Counted from the stretch's first letter, positions 1 to 12,155 are shown. The stretch: DNA of 64,000 nt from Ailurus styani (GCA_002007465.1 LNAC01000350.1:1647037-1711036), one strand, 5' to 3'. Notes: generated by a model not told the origin, from the sequence alone. Translations and numbers: made by a program.

Positions 1-964
1 TAGTCAAAAAAGAGTAACTGCTTATAAAAGTTTTAGTATAATGGTTATTGCTAGACCATAAAGTTAACCAGATTTGGAACTGGGAGGACTTGAGAAATTC
101 TAGGTCTAGTTTCCTCTTTAAAATAAGGTAACATACTTACCTCATAAGTATGATAAATGATACTTTATATCATTTCAATGATAAATGAAAACAGGCAATT
201 GTTTTATGTAAATCATCTCATTTAGTACTTAGAAGGTAGTAAGTGCTCCATAAATGATAATTGTTTTAATGAATTTATTTTTTTTGAATTATGTATATCA
301 AAATTTGCATTACACAAATTATTAGTGAATTTAAATTGCATTCATTAGTAATGGGACTGAACATTTTTAAAGCTTATCAGACATTTTTCATTTGCCAGTT
401 TTCTTTTACAACCTTTTTTATACCAATTTTAATGAAGTCTTTATATATCAAGGTTTTAAACAGATTACTAATCTAGAAATCACCATTTTTTTGTACTAGT
501 ATTCAGTTTTGAATTTTATGCAATCAAATGTTCTAATTTTTTCAAGTTTCTATTGCTTTTATACTAAAAAATACTGTCTTTTATTAGATGGATCTTTACT
601 TTTTTAATTTCTGTTCCTCCATTTATTGGCTGAAAACTCCAAAAGAAGAGCTAAAGGGCTTCCTGGTATCTATGGTCCACCCCCAAAATATAGGAATTTA
701 TGTACTTGTGGGTCTCACAAAATGTGAGATAGCAGAGTATTTATTGACAAAGGAATAAGAAATTTAGTGCTGTTTCTTTATGTGGAAGTGTTTATTTTTT
801 TTTTAAATTTATATCTTTGAATTTATTCTGTAGAATCCTTCTATAGTAGTAAGAGTCTGGTGAAGCAGAACCTGATATTTATTTCTTACCTCCTTTTGAA
901 TCTTAAAGTAGCTGCCATGAATACTAGTTACACTTTTATCTATATAGAGACCTCAAACTACTTT
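1..964. other. AT-rich non-coding sequence
   Basis: No gene, RNA or confidently classified repeat is visible. Short ORFs of about 60 codons are low-complexity and Phe/Ile-rich, as expected by chance in AT-rich DNA. A T-rich run sits near 789-806. Confidence 0.6.
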
Positions 965-973
965 GGAACGTAT

Positions 974-1170
974 TTTTTCTTAAAGATTTATTTATTTAGA
1001 GACAGAGAGAGTGGGGAGAGGGCAGAGGGAGGTGGAAAGTGAGAATCTCAAACAGACCTCCCATTGAACCTGAAGCCTGATGTGGGGCTGGATCCCAGCA
1101 CCCTGAGATCATGACCTGATTTGAAAGCAAGAGTCGGATGCTTAACGAACTGAGCCATCCAGATGCCCCT
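974..1170 (-). repeat. CAN SINE (SINEC), old copy, antisense
   Basis: Read on the minus strand it has the tRNA-related head (GGGGCATCTGGATGGCTCAG), the ATCATGATCTCAGGGT-like middle, and the AAATAAATCTTT tail (here a T-rich start after 974). It is diverged and its CT-rich region is short, so it is older than the ~190-bp mustelid-type copies elsewhere. A 9-bp imperfect TSD (GGAACGTAT at 965-973, GGAACATAT at 1171-1179) flanks it. No coding function. Confidence 0.85.
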
Positions 1171-1180
1171 GGAACATATA

Positions 1181-1372
1181 TATTTTTAAAGATTTTATTT
1201 ATTTATTTGAAAGAGAGAAAGAGAGAGGGAATGAGAACAAGCAGGGGAGGGGTAGAAGGACAAGCAGACTCCCCACTGAGCAGGGAGCCCGATGCAGGGC
1301 TCAATCCCAGGACCCTTTGATTGTGACCTGAGCCGAAGTCAGACTCAACCAACTGAGCCACCCAGGAACCCC
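1181..1372 (-). repeat. CAN SINE, antisense, adjacent to previous copy
   Basis: Full-length antisense SINE: T-rich tail complement and TTTATTTATTTGAAAGAG at the left, the CCCAGGACCC/TGTGACCTGAGCC core, and the AACTGAGCCACCCAGG head complement at the right. The flanks share an ATATATTT-like duplication (about 1176-1185 and 1375-1384). It abuts the SINE ending at 1170 in the same orientation, so the same AT-rich target was hit twice. Confidence 0.88.
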
Positions 1373-1384
1373 AGAATATATTTT

Positions 1385-2900
1385 TATTTTTTTGAGAGAA
1401 TCCTGTACTGGTTTTTCTTACCATTATAAACAGAAGGTAGGTGAACACCAGTTGTCCTTGGAGAAGACAACAGGATATCTTTGGGTAATGTAGTATATAG
1501 GCAAATTTACATAGAATTTGAGGTACATATTTAGAATTAGAGCTTCTGTAAAGGAATTGAAATATACTGCTGAAATCAACTAACAGAAACCATGTTTCCC
1601 CATGAGAAAACTCTTAATTAAGGGAGAGAGGTCTCTAAAGGTGATCAGGGCTCAGTGCCAGAGCCTAGTGCCCAGGAAGGAGAGATTGGTTATTCTAGCC
1701 TCTGAATATCCTGAGGCTTGAATTAGCTCCTGAGCAGGCTACCTTAGCATCAGGAGTACACAATGGGAATAAAATAACTGTCCATAGGATTAAAAAATTA
1801 AAAAAGAATCACTTGGGAAACAGGATTATCAATAAAGAACTATAGTTTGTATAAAGTTAAGCACAAAATTTCAAATATTGGAATTACCATGCTCAGATAA
1901 TAAAATATGTATGTTTTATATGTTTAAAGAAATAGGGTCTGTAAATTATGAGTAGTTAGACATATTCTCTTTATATATAATTTAAAATACAGAACAAAAA
2001 TCATAAAAATTAACAAGTGCCTATGACAGAATAATATTAAAATGTCACAACAAAACATTTAGATTTATGGTGTAGGAAGTACTTACGCCAATATGACACT
2101 TTAATTGCTATTGCTTCATAATGTATTTGTATTATCTTGCTAGGTAAATTTTATGTTACAAATCCTCTATTTTTAGGGTGGCTATGCTTACATGTTCTAC
2201 TTTTCTTGAAAAAATTTTCTTCTACAATGAGGAATAAACCAGAAAACAATCAGATATAAAAATATGAGCAGGAGAAAAGAAGAACAAGCAAAGTAACAAA
2301 AAAACTAAATTTCCCATTGTAGTTGAATCTGTATATTAAAATTCATAGCACATAAGGAAAACTACTTTTTTGAATTCTAGCCATCACAGGTAAGCATGTG
2401 TACACACACTGAGAGAATTTACTTAAAAGAAAATAGAAATAATATTTTCAAAAGAAATTAAAGGGTCCTTCATCCTTCTTTTATTTCAAAATAATTTTGT
2501 TTGGAGCCAAATAATATGCTGGACAGTATACAGATTGGCTGAGTTAAAGAAATGGTCTGCATAGCCAGGAAATTAAGTATATATAGGAGGATTAAGGAAA
2601 TGAGTAAACATATTGAGACAATAAGCCAAGTTTTTTAATACGGAAATTATAAGAAAAAGAAAGTTAAAGCTTATGGTTTTGAATTGAGATTGGAAACAGT
2701 GTGACCTCAAGGCCTTCAGTATATTTAGGTATATGGCTAAAAATTGTGTGTATATTAGTGAATGAGCATGGAGAAGCCAGGTGGAAGAGGGCATTGTAAA
2801 TGTGTATTTCCTAGTTTTCTCTGCTGAGAGTTTCCACAGGCAGTCACAACTCAATTAGTATACCTAGCACTAGATTTTGGGTTTGAAATACTATTTATTC
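1385..2900. other. Non-coding sequence, no recognised element
   Basis: AT-rich sequence without a supportable gene or RNA. The 93-codon minus-strand ORF at 2573-2854 has no recognisable domain and nothing upstream that supports expression; I regard it as chance. Confidence 0.55.
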
Positions 2901-2916
2901 TAAAATCAACCAGGAT

Positions 2917-3114
2917 GGGACACCTGGGTGGCTCAGTGGGTTGAAGCCTCTGCCTTCGGCTCAGGTCATGATCTCAGGGTCCTGGGATCGAGCCCCACAT
3001 CGGGCTCTCTGCTTAGCAGGGAGCCTGCTTCCTCCTCTCCCTCTGCCTGCCTCTCTGCCTACTTGTAATCTCTCTCTCTGTCAAATAAATAAATAAAATC
3101 TTTAAAAAAATAAA
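2917..3114 (+). repeat. CAN SINE, mustelid type, sense, 16-bp TSD
   Basis: Complete SINE: tRNA-like head GGGACACCTGGGTGGCTCAG (pol III A-box region), GTCATGATCTCAGGGTCCTG and GGGATCGAGCC (B-box region), CT-rich segment, then AAATAAATAAATAAAATC and an A-rich tail. A perfect 16-bp TSD (TAAAATCAACCAGGAT) lies at 2901-2916 and 3115-3130, which fixes both ends and indicates LINE-1-driven insertion. Confidence 0.95.
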
Positions 3115-3130
3115 TAAAATCAACCAGGAT

Positions 3131-5640
3131 ATCTTAGAGAAATGACATAATGTAGAGCTGAAACAGGGAAATTAGAGATGAGATGAACATGGAGCATCTT
3201 GTTCCCAATGTAATGAAGTATGCCAAGAATAGTGGAGGGCACTTAATAGAACACTCTGTCTAGCTTGGATGATTTTCCACTAGCTAAGTCTGGAACAACT
3301 TGCAGATCCAAATAAAATAAAAGCACACAAAATAGACTTCCATCAATCCCCATTTATGTAAGTGAATGAATGAATGCATCACCCAAGCAAGGAGAAGGGC
3401 ATGCTCTGCAGTAGAGCAGAATAGCAACTCATAAATGTGGAAGGAATGATGGAATTAAGTTAAATAGTATTTAACAGGAATGAAAAGAATGATTAATTCA
3501 AGTAAGAATCTTTAACATATGTCAAACTGATGGCTAAATGTTTGGAAGACAGGATATTTTAAAAATTTAAAGTATATCTCTAGAATATTGTACAGATAAA
3601 ATTATACTTATTAATATGCTATTCCTACTAATTAATACATATAAAATATTTGTTACATTTCAGTAGAAAAAAACTGAGAGATCTTATTTTAAGCATTTTA
3701 GTGAATTGTTAAAAGTTACTATCACCCAGAGTGGCACAAATTGACATTATATGTTTCCTGATGGGATTCACTGAGAATAATCAACAAAAATTTTTACTGT
3801 TTCTGACAAAAATGTAAAAGGTGTGAGGAAACATCTGATAAACTGAAATTGATAAGCTACAAAATAATTTCCCTTCCCCCTCCAAGTATTAAGATTATGA
3901 ACAATGAGGAGAAATTGAGGAATAATTTCATAATAAAAGAAGCTAAAGAGACCTAACAACAAAATATGTTTAGTCTTGGATAGGATTGTGTACTTATAGA
4001 GGAAATTACTAGACAGTGCAAAATCTGAATATATGTCTGAATTGGGGTAATATTGTATTAGTATTAATTTTGCTTTAATGGTTTACTCTAATATGGGAAA
4101 ATGTTTTAAAGTGTGCTAAGGACCATTGGGACATCATATATAATTTCTTTCAAACCATTCGTACATTTGAGACAGACAAAGGGAACATGTGCTAAAATGT
4201 TACAATCAGAAAATGTGGTTGAAGCATATATACTACTTCTTTGTGTTCTTTGTGAATTTTCTTTAAATTTGAATTTAAAGCAAAGTTCTAAAAAGCATAA
4301 TACAATGTCACTCCCCATCTACTTGAATAGCTAAATTGAAACAAACAAACAAACCCAAACAAACCTCTGAACAATAAATGTGGGTTAGCATGAAGAACAC
4401 AAGTAACCCTCCTACTTTGTATGTGAAAGTATAATACTGTGTAACTACTCTGGGAATTGTTTGGTAGATAAATGTCTGCATTTAACTTAATTTAAAAATT
4501 AATGAGAACTTAATCAAAAAAATATGTGCACAAGAATATTTGTACTCACTGGATATATGGAAGTCAGTGTTAAATTGTCAAGAACCATGAAGGGTTTTGG
4601 ATTTTACCCTATCTGTGAGCTAAATAGTCTTCTACAATTTCATGGATACTGGAAAGAAGACCACTCCTTTGATTAGGGACAAAAGATAGTTTATCACTTA
4701 CAATAATAACATTAGCCACAGTAATATCTTGGCCCAGGTTCTTTTAGTGGGAATTCCCACAAGGTGAGATGGTGTTGTCTGTCTTTGCTATTGGGTATAC
4801 TAGAGGAGAAAACCCTTGGGTTTAGGAGTCCCTGATCTTGCTAGAGGCTGCGAGCAAGCTGGTCTATCTTCCCCTCTAGAGAAAAATATTATTATCCTGT
4901 AGTGTAAGCAAACTTACTCCAAGGGAAAAAGGGATCTCTATATTTGTTTCTCTGAAAAATAAATGAATTTGCTTCAGAGGGAGACAGTGTCTCCTTTTTT
5001 CCATAGCTATTTGCTTATAATAATATTTTTAAAAAACCATTCAAAGTAAATTAAATATTAATGACTAGCTCTATGAAAAAAAGGAGTGGTTCGTGAATAA
5101 TTGCATCCCAAAATCTCAAGCCTTGACATAAATCTAATATCAATTAACAATTACTTTTCTTGAAGAAAAGTTGTCTTTATTCTAAAAAAAAATTGCTCAA
5201 GATAAAGCCTCAGAGTGAGTTTACAAAAAACCCTTAAATTTTGCTTAAATAGAAAACCCTTTAAGTCTAATTTTGTTCTTTTTAGCAGTGATGAAATTGA
5301 GGAATCAAACCCCAAGCCCTCAAATATAAACATATGAGCAAGAGAAGAGAAAAACCAAGTAACAAAATCATCACATACATTTACTTTAGTTTTGCCCTTT
5401 TGTTTGTTGGAATAAGTAAATACCTTGTCGCACATATCACGTACACATGTATTAGAGGGATTGAGGCAAGAACTGTTCACTGTTTAAAACTGCACACCAA
5501 CCTTTCATCTGCTGAACGACCATCTCTTTTTAGGTATGCTTTTTTCTTACTCATCTTACCCATAACATAGAGCCATTTATCGTGGTACATGTTTAAACAA
5601 AAACAAACTATTCTTGAGCCTGATAAAAAATATACCTACC
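3131..5640. other. Non-coding sequence, no recognised element
   Basis: About 2.5 kb of AT-rich DNA. It holds several chance ORFs on both strands (for example 5151-5480 minus, 109 codons, with an overlapping plus-strand ORF at 5334-5570), none with a known domain, and a short AAAC run near 4340-4365. No RNA gene or confidently classified repeat is seen. Confidence 0.5.
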
Positions 5641-5689
5641 TTTACAAAATCAAGGGTAGCCAAAGTAGCCACTGATGACTTTTTTTTTT

Positions 5690-6325
5690 TTTGTCCAAAC
5701 TTGCTTTCACTGTTAGGGGAACCCTCTTTACAGATTTATTCTTACTTTCTCCACATCCTCTCCAACATTTGTTGTTTTCTGCCTTGTTAATCTTTGCCAA
5801 TCTACCTGGTGTAAGGTGATATCTCAATGTGATTTTGATTTGAATTTCCCTGATAGCTAATGATGATCATTTTTTCATGTGTCTGCTAGCCATTTGTATG
5901 TCTTCATTGGAGAAGTGTCTGTTCATGTCTTCTGCTCATTTTTTTGACAAGATTGTCTGTTTTTTTTGGGTGCTGAGTTTGAGAAGTTCTTTATAGATCT
6001 TGGATATCAGCCCTTTGTAGTGTCATTTGTGAATATCTTCTCCCATTACATGGGTTGCCTCTTTGTTTTGTTGACTGTTTCCTTTGCTGTGTAGAAGCCT
6101 TTTATCTTGATGAAGTCCCAAAGTTCACCTTCAGTTTTATTTCCTTTGCCTTTGGAGACGTGTCTTGAAAGAAGTTGCTGCAGCCAATGTTGAAGAGGTT
6201 ACTGCCTATGTTCTCCTCTAGAAGTTTGATGGATTCCTGTCTCATGTTGAGGTCTTTCATCCATTTTGAGTTTATCTTTGTGTATGGTATAAGAGAATGG
6301 TCGAGTTTCATACTTCTATACATAG
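5690..6325 (-). mobile_element. LINE-1 ORF2 segment, inverted 5' part of a twin-primed insertion
   Basis: Minus-strand translations show LINE-1 ORF2 C-terminal peptides: YHLTPGRLAKINKA and CWRGCGE near 5740-5827, and [18 protein letters not shown], then GSNLF and SPKAKE, at 6102-6323. Stops and frameshifts break the frame, so it is a dead copy. The element flips orientation at about 6325-6333, where plus-strand LINE-1 3'-end sequence begins. The stretch of ORF2 between the two parts is missing, as expected when the first-strand cDNA is primed twice. Left boundary is approximate. Confidence 0.8.
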
Positions 6326-6327
6326 CT

Positions 6328-6745
6328 ATTTATTACTCAGCCACCAGAAAGGATGAATACCCAACTTTTGCATCAGCATGGATGGGACTGGAGGAGATTA
6401 TGCTGAGTGAAATAAGTCATGCAGTGAAAGTCAATTATTATATGGTTTCACTTGTGGAACATAAGGAATAACATGGAGGACATTAGGAGAAGGAAAGGAA
6501 AAGTTAATTGGGGGAAATCAGAGGGGGAGATGAACCATGAAAGACTGTGGACTCTGAGAAACAAACTGAGGGTTTTAGAGGGGAGGGGTTTGAGGGATGG
6601 GTGAGCCTACTGGTGGGTATTAAGGAGGGCACTTATTGCATGGAGCACTGGATGTTGTACATAATGAATCTTGGAACACTACATCAAACACTAATGATGT
6701 ATTTTATGGTGACTAACATAACAAAATTAAAAAAATAATAAAAAA
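6328..6745 (+). mobile_element. LINE-1 3' end (ORF2 terminus and 3' UTR), sense
   Basis: Plus-strand sequence starts in the last ORF2 codons (YYSATRKDEYPTF, then WMGLEEIMLSEIS at about 6330-6420) and continues into the G-rich carnivore LINE-1 3' UTR (GAAACAAACTGAGGGTTTTA, GGTATTAAGGAGGGCAC). It ends in an A-rich tail with AATAAAA near 6720-6745. Together with 5690-6325 it forms a head-inverted LINE-1. The protein is truncated and non-functional. Confidence 0.88.
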
Positions 6746-6840
6746 CTCTAAATGAATGCATTTGTACATCTCAAGTGCTATACTTTTATGAGCACTTAGA
6801 GTCCTTAAATTTGTATGCTTTTAAACTAAATTCAAACCAT

Positions 6841-7765
6841 GTTTATTTTTAAAATTTTTATTTAAATTCAATTTATTTTTTATTTTTTTAAAGATTTTTT
6901 TATTTGAGAGGGAGTGATAGAACACAAGCAGAGGGAAGGAGCAGAGGGAGAAGCAGACTCCTGCTGAGCAGGAAGCCCCACGTGGGACTTGATCCCAGGA
7001 CCCCACGATCATGACCTGAGCTGAAAGCAGAAGCTTAGCTGACTAAGTCACCCAGATGCCCCTAAATTCAATTTAATTAACATATACTCTATTATGAGTT
7101 TCAGAGGTAGAATTCAATGATTCATCAGTTGCATACAACCCTTAGTGCTCCTTACTTCAAGTTCCCTCCTTAATGTCCATCACCCAGTTACCCTACCCTC
7201 ACCACCCACCTCCCCTCTAGCAACCTTCAGTTTGATCCATACAGTTAAGTCTCTTATGGCTTGCCTCCCTCTCTTTTGCTCTTATTTTATTTTTCCTTCT
7301 CTTCCCCTATGTTCATCTGTTTTGTTTTTTAAATTCCACATATGAGTGAAATCATATGTCTGACTGACTCCTTTCACTTAGCATAATACCCTCTAGGTCC
7401 ATCCATGACCTTACAAATGGCAAGATTTCATTCTTTTTGATGGCCAAGTAGTATTTCATTGTGTATACATACCACTTCTTCTTTATCCATTCTTCTGTCA
7501 ATGGGCATCTGGGCTCTTTCCATAGTTTGACTATTGTGGACATTGGTGCTATAAACATTGGGGTGCATGTGCCCCTTCAAGTCACTATGTTTGCATCCTT
7601 TGGATAAATACCGAGTAGTGCAATCGCTGGGTCATAAGGTAGTTCTATCTTTAACTTTTTGAAAAACCTCCAAACTGTCTTCCAGCATGGCTGTACCAGT
7701 TTGCATTCCCACCAACAGTGTAAGAATGTTCCCCTTTTCCACATCCTTGTTAACATCTGTTTTTA
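6841..7765 (-). mobile_element. LINE-1 3' end, antisense, 5'-truncated
   Basis: The T-rich left end (A-tail complement) is followed by antisense LINE-1 3' UTR (7063-7340) and the ORF2 C-terminus. The minus-strand frame at 7352-7558 reads TEEWIKKKWYVYTMKYYLAI and then KKNEILPF, a typical ORF2 end. LINE-1 similarity stops near 7765. A SINE interrupts it at 6876-7062. It is from a different subfamily than 6328-6745, because the 3' UTRs differ. Confidence 0.9.
6876..7062 (-). repeat. CAN SINE nested in LINE-1, antisense
   Basis: Starts with a T-rich tail complement and AAGATTTTTTTATTTGAGAG, carries GATCATGACCTGAGCTGAAA, and ends GTCACCCAGATGCCCC. A perfect 13-bp TSD TAAATTCAATTTA (6863-6875 and 7063-7075) lies within the LINE-1 3' UTR, so the SINE is younger than that LINE-1 copy. 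Confidence 0.93.
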
Positions 7766-7769
7766 CTTT

Positions 7770-7930
7770 TATTATCACATTTGGACCTAATAATAATTCT
7801 TGTGATAACCAAAAGTAGTTAGTCCTGTTACATAGTCAAGGATAGTGAGTTAAGAAGACTCAGAGGGTTGCTTACTCTGCATCTAGAACCCAGATTGTCT
7901 ACATCTTAAGTAAACTACACTGTTTCCCCC
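7770..7930 (-). repeat. MIR remnant, antisense
   Basis: Degraded MIR order on the minus strand: TTGTGATAACC, then AGTCAAGGATAGTGAG, then AGAACCCAGATTGTCTACAT, matching the antisense 'potential to detect cleared allele' part of the MIR core as I remember it. Old and heavily diverged. Confidence 0.6.
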
Positions 7931-8123
7931 TTGATACTGGTATGCTTTTCTTAATGCATTGCTGCTTTGTCTATACTGCTTCAAGTAGTCTGTAAAATGA
8001 ACATAATGATATACATCCCAGAGATACTACAACAAAGCCACATATGTAATTTTAACTTTTTAAACTATTTATGGCACACCCATTTGAAGAAAGGTACTGG
8101 CCATAAAACTAAGATATTTCTTT

Positions 8124-8332
8124 CTTTTTTTTTTTTTCAAAGATTTTATTTATTTATTTGACACAGAGAGAGGGATTACAAGTAGGCAGAGAGGCAGGCA
8201 GAGAGAGAGGAGAGAGGAGGAAGCAGGCTCCCTGCCGAGCAGAGAGCCCGATGCGTCCTCGATCCCAGGACCCTGGGATCATGACCTGAGCCGAAGGCAG
8301 AGGCTTCAACGCACTGAGCCACCCAGGCGCCC
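8124..8332 (-). repeat. CAN SINE, mustelid type, antisense
   Basis: Complete antisense copy with the GATTACAAGTAGGCAGAGAG diagnostic block, GAGCAGAGAGCCCGATGCG, and CACTGAGCCACCCAGGCGCC at the right end. TSD AAGATATTTCTTT occurs at 8111-8123 and 8333-8345. Little divergence suggests a recent insertion. Confidence 0.95.
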
Positions 8333-8579
8333 AAGATATTTCTTTTCTGATAACTTGCGGTATAGTATTTAAGAGTTCTTCATAAGGAAAATTACTTCAG
8401 TCTTTAGAATAAATCCTATAAAGTTTTTACAGTAGTTGGTAAAAATGTGGAATTTCTACTTCAATATACCAAATCTGTCTTTGTATAATGAAGCAAATAT
8501 ATTTTGCAGCCTGTTATGACAATATTCTAAAAAATTTCCATGTCTCACCACATGGTTATAATGATCCCAATTAATTCAC

Positions 8580-8890
8580 TATCTAGTAACATTTATTGAG
8601 AACTGTGATGTTCTAATGCTAAGTCAAATGTTGGAATAGAGAAAGACATATGGCAGTCACTGTTCTCTAGCAGCTTGTGTATCAATGGGGAATAAAGGGA
8701 CAGGAACTAATACAGACTGAGTTTTTAGTAATGTCTTATATGCCATGTTCTGTGACAAATTAATGATTTCATGATTATCAATCCAACACTTCAGATGAAG
8801 AATGGAGGCTGAGAGAGTCTACATAAAATTTGCTCAAAAGTTCATATCTAATACTTAGTGGATCTATATTTTATACGTAAGACTGTTTTC
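8580..8890 (-). repeat. L2 and MIR remnants, antisense
   Basis: 8580-8720 resembles an antisense L2 3' end (ACATTTATTGAGAACTGTGA, ATAGAGAAAGACATATGGCA). 8730-8880 resembles an antisense MIR (AGATGAAGAATGGAGGCTGA, TTTGCTCAAAAGTTCATA). Both are weak matches from memory and their boundaries are approximate. Confidence 0.5.
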
Positions 8891-10250
8891 TCCAAATACA
8901 CTGTCTCTTCCTGGAAATCTGCCAAAAGTTAAGGTAAAATGTGACTGTTTTAGTGTGCTACAAAAATTGATGAGAGGAAAGCTAGCTAAAATGTTGGGTG
9001 AGGATGAAGGTGGAGGAGTTAGTCTAGAAATATATAGTATTCACTTATATTACAAGAATAGACAGTCTAGGATTTCAGGAAATGAGAACATATGTGTAAA
9101 GTATTTCAGAGACACGAGTGCATGGTTTATGTCTAATAAATGTAAGCAGTTTACTGTACCTGGAACATAAGATGCATGTTGGGAGGAGGGGTGAATACAT
9201 TTGAGAATAGAAGAAAAGAGTCAGATCAAGCAGAAGGGGTCCTGGCAAATTAATCCTGATGAGTCAATGAAGTGTTATAGCCAATGGAGGGTGGAAATCA
9301 CTGTTACTTTGATTCAATTTATATTTTAGAATAGTAATTCTGACTTTATGGAGTGAAAAGTAAGATGACTTTTAGGCGACTAAGAAGTTACTATAATTGT
9401 CTAGATATGAAATCAACTGTTCCTTTGTTTTACCTTCTAAAAATTCAGCTCTGTTTTACATCTTCCCATTTCATACTGCATCTTTGTTTTTGATAGAAGA
9501 CTTAATCATGGTGTAGGTGACATATGTAATGTAACATATGTGTATGAACCATACACACACACACACACACAAATTAATCTTTTTACCTACCCCCTTTCAA
9601 TGCTTAGCACAGTTAATGTAAATGAAATAGAATGAGAAATCAGTGAGTTTTCCTTGAAGAACTCCTGGGGTCACTTTGTAGTCTTTAAGAATTATAGTTT
9701 AGCTATAGCATAGTCAAAAGCCTGTTGAAAATGTTCTGACATGAGAGGTATAGAAAGTCAACAAAAGAAATATACCTACATCTTTTAGCTCTTGTAAATT
9801 GGAGAATTTTTTTTTTTTTTGGAGTTCCTATGGTATTGCCTTGGTCCCGTTTGCCTCATACTGAATGATGTACATTAGTGTGTGTGAAGGATTCTGAAAT
9901 TGTCTTATTGACCTCATTTTCAAGCACTAGTTTTTGAGGTTCTTTTCCGTCCCCAAAATAGTATATTTCAAAAATGCAATTGTTGTCTTGAAATTGTTAC
10001 CACAGGGCTTGAAAAATTATCATCTTAAAGCAAGTTTGAGTAGCTTATGTGAAATAAGGTGTGGATTACTGCAGAGAATGGTGTTATGTTTTAAATATTC
10101 TAGGGGTTTTATTCTGTCAATTATCCTTACTGTCTTATATATATATAGCCTGCTTCCCAGTAACAATGAAAATGCTCAATTTTCTCTTAGTTTACAAAAA
10201 AACACAAAAGCCCTTTTATTTAATCCAAAACCCCCTCTGGTGCTACCCTC
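8891..10250. other. Non-coding sequence with a short CA repeat
   Basis: No gene is supported. A CA dinucleotide run of about ten units lies at 9552-9571. A T-run of about 14 is at 9809-9822. The 109-codon ORF at 9934-10263 has no recognisable domain. Confidence 0.55.
9552..9571. repeat. (CA)n microsatellite
   Basis: About ten uninterrupted CA units following ACCAT; likely length-polymorphic. Confidence 0.9.
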
Positions 10251-10254
10251 ATTC

Positions 10255-10640
10255 ATCTATTAATTCATTGACTCAAGAAAAAAGCAAATCCCAGCACTGT
10301 GCAATATGATGGACGACAGCAGAGAACAAAACAAAGCCTCTGCCCTCATGGAACTTCACTCTGGCAGGGGAAACAACAACGGAGAAGATAATTAGAATAA
10401 CGAATAAAAGCTCCAAGGAAAATAAAGTAGCATTTGAGGAGTGTCATTTGAGCTGAGACCTCAGTGACCAAGAAGGTAGTAAGGAACATAAAATTAAAAG
10501 AGGAAAACAGAAAGGAACTTGGAGTATTTTCAGGCATTCCTTGTGGCTGGAGTGCAACAAGCAAGGGGAAGCTTAGAACAAGGTGAGCTGGGAGAGAGAG
10601 GGAGGGGCTAAGAGGGGTTACCTTTTACAGGCTGCAGTAG
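10255..10640 (-). repeat. L2 LINE remnant, antisense
   Basis: Plus-strand text follows the reverse complement of the L2 3' end: ATTCATTGACTCAAG, GAACAAAACAAAGCCTCTGC, CCTCATGGAACTTCACTCTG, then TTTGAGCTGAGACCTCAGTG and TTCAGGCATTCCTTG. This is ancient LINE-2 sequence without coding potential. Confidence 0.75.
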
Positions 10641-11220
10641 GATTTTCTTCCACGTAGGATGGAAACCGACTGGAAAGTTTTAAGTTAACATTTTTATGGT
10701 CTCATTTACATATTTTAAAAAACTTACTTTGGCTTTACAAAATGAGGGTTTTTTTGTTGTTGTTTGTTCTTGAAAAATGTTTTTGCTCATTTTTCTGTTG
10801 GTGGCTGAACCAACATGTTTTCAGAACATGTTTTCATTTTGAAAATAGAACATAGATACTAGAAAAATACTTGTAATATCTATTATAGACATAATTAAGA
10901 TATATTAGATATTAGACATAAAGAGCATTTTAAAATTAATAAAGAGATAAAACTTCTAAAATAATAGAGAAATCTTTTTCTTTGAAAGAGGAAAAAGCAA
11001 TTTCAAAAGCAAATAAAACATTTCTTGTTTTATAGGGATGTAAAGAGATTAGTGAAAAGAAAGCTAGGTACAAGACAATGGTTTAGGATGAGTTTGGGGA
11101 AGCCATGGTGAAGAAACAGTGTTTTTTTTATGTGTAATGGAAAGATACCAGGATTTTTTGTTTTTTTGTTTTTTTTAAGAAAGAGAATGGTTAATATGTG
11201 TGTCTTTAAAAAATCAGTCT
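10641..11220. other. Non-coding sequence, no recognised element
   Basis: AT-rich unique-looking DNA with T-runs near 10746 and 11123-11175. No gene or RNA seen. Confidence 0.55.
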
Positions 11221-11239
11221 GATGGCTATAACCTACTCT

Positions 11240-12155
11240 GTAATCTGAAGCAATCTTACTTCTGCCTTTATCAGTTTCCTGAAAGAACCTCCCACCATAT
11301 CAGCACTATTTTCCCTGTTACCATTTCTAGTAGACACAATTCACTCCCTGTGTCATTTTCCTATTGTTGAAATTTGATGAGATTAATCAGTCTCTTCTTA
11401 GAACATGCTATTTACTTGACTTCCAAGATTCTAGTAACTCTCAGTGCATCTTCATGTCTCCTGTGAAACCTCCTTTTCCTCTGCCTTAAGTTTGTGTACG
11501 CAGGAATTTTGCCTTTTTCTGAAAGTATCTCATTCTGTATACTTTTTTTTTTTGAGTGGAGTCACCCATTCTCATGGTTTCAGTGTCTATAATGTGACTC
11601 CAAAATCCTATCTGCAGAATATCCCCTATACTTCAGGCTGAATATACAAATCTTTTCCAGTTATGTCAGTTCTGAATACCCACCTCAGAAAGACCTCAGA
11701 CATCTCGAACACAGCAGATATGAATGTGGATTTATAACATCTGATGACACAATTACTCCTCAGCCTGTATATTCTTAGTGACAAAAACCTTGATTCATCT
11801 TTTTTTCCCTCCTGCTCTAGGTCCATTCTAAAAATGTCCATTCAAATTTTGTCAGTTATACTTCCTAATTATAACTCGAATCTCTTCTCTATTTCTCTCT
11901 ACTCACTGTTGCTACCAAGTTGGCCTAAGAGAACATCATTTCTTGTCTCCCTTGAGCCCAAAGTCCCATTATGTTTCCCCATGATATCCTATGACTATTC
12001 CTCATATCACTCCTCAAAATTTTAGTTTTAAACATCTAAATTTATTATTATATCTTAAGTATCACAAGGCTATGGGCATATCTATCTGTTTTATGCCATT
12101 ATAGGGTTTGGCATATACTGTGGACTTAATACTTGAGAAAATTAATAGATGAGTA
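11240..12155 (+). repeat. Probable L2 remnant, sense
   Basis: The end (12060-12155: GTTTGGCATATACTGTGGAC, with TTATGCCATTATAGG before it) resembles the sense L2 3' terminus. The C/T-rich upstream text (CTCAGTGCATCTTCATGTCT; TTGTCTCCCTTGAGCC) suits the L2 body. The extent is uncertain and could be several fragments. Confidence 0.45.

Noticed and set aside
2917..3114. Possible tRNA gene from the A-box and B-box-like motifs in SINE heads
   Set aside because: The heads are tRNA-derived but do not fold to an intact tRNA with anticodon arm and acceptor pairing; they belong to full SINE units with TSDs.
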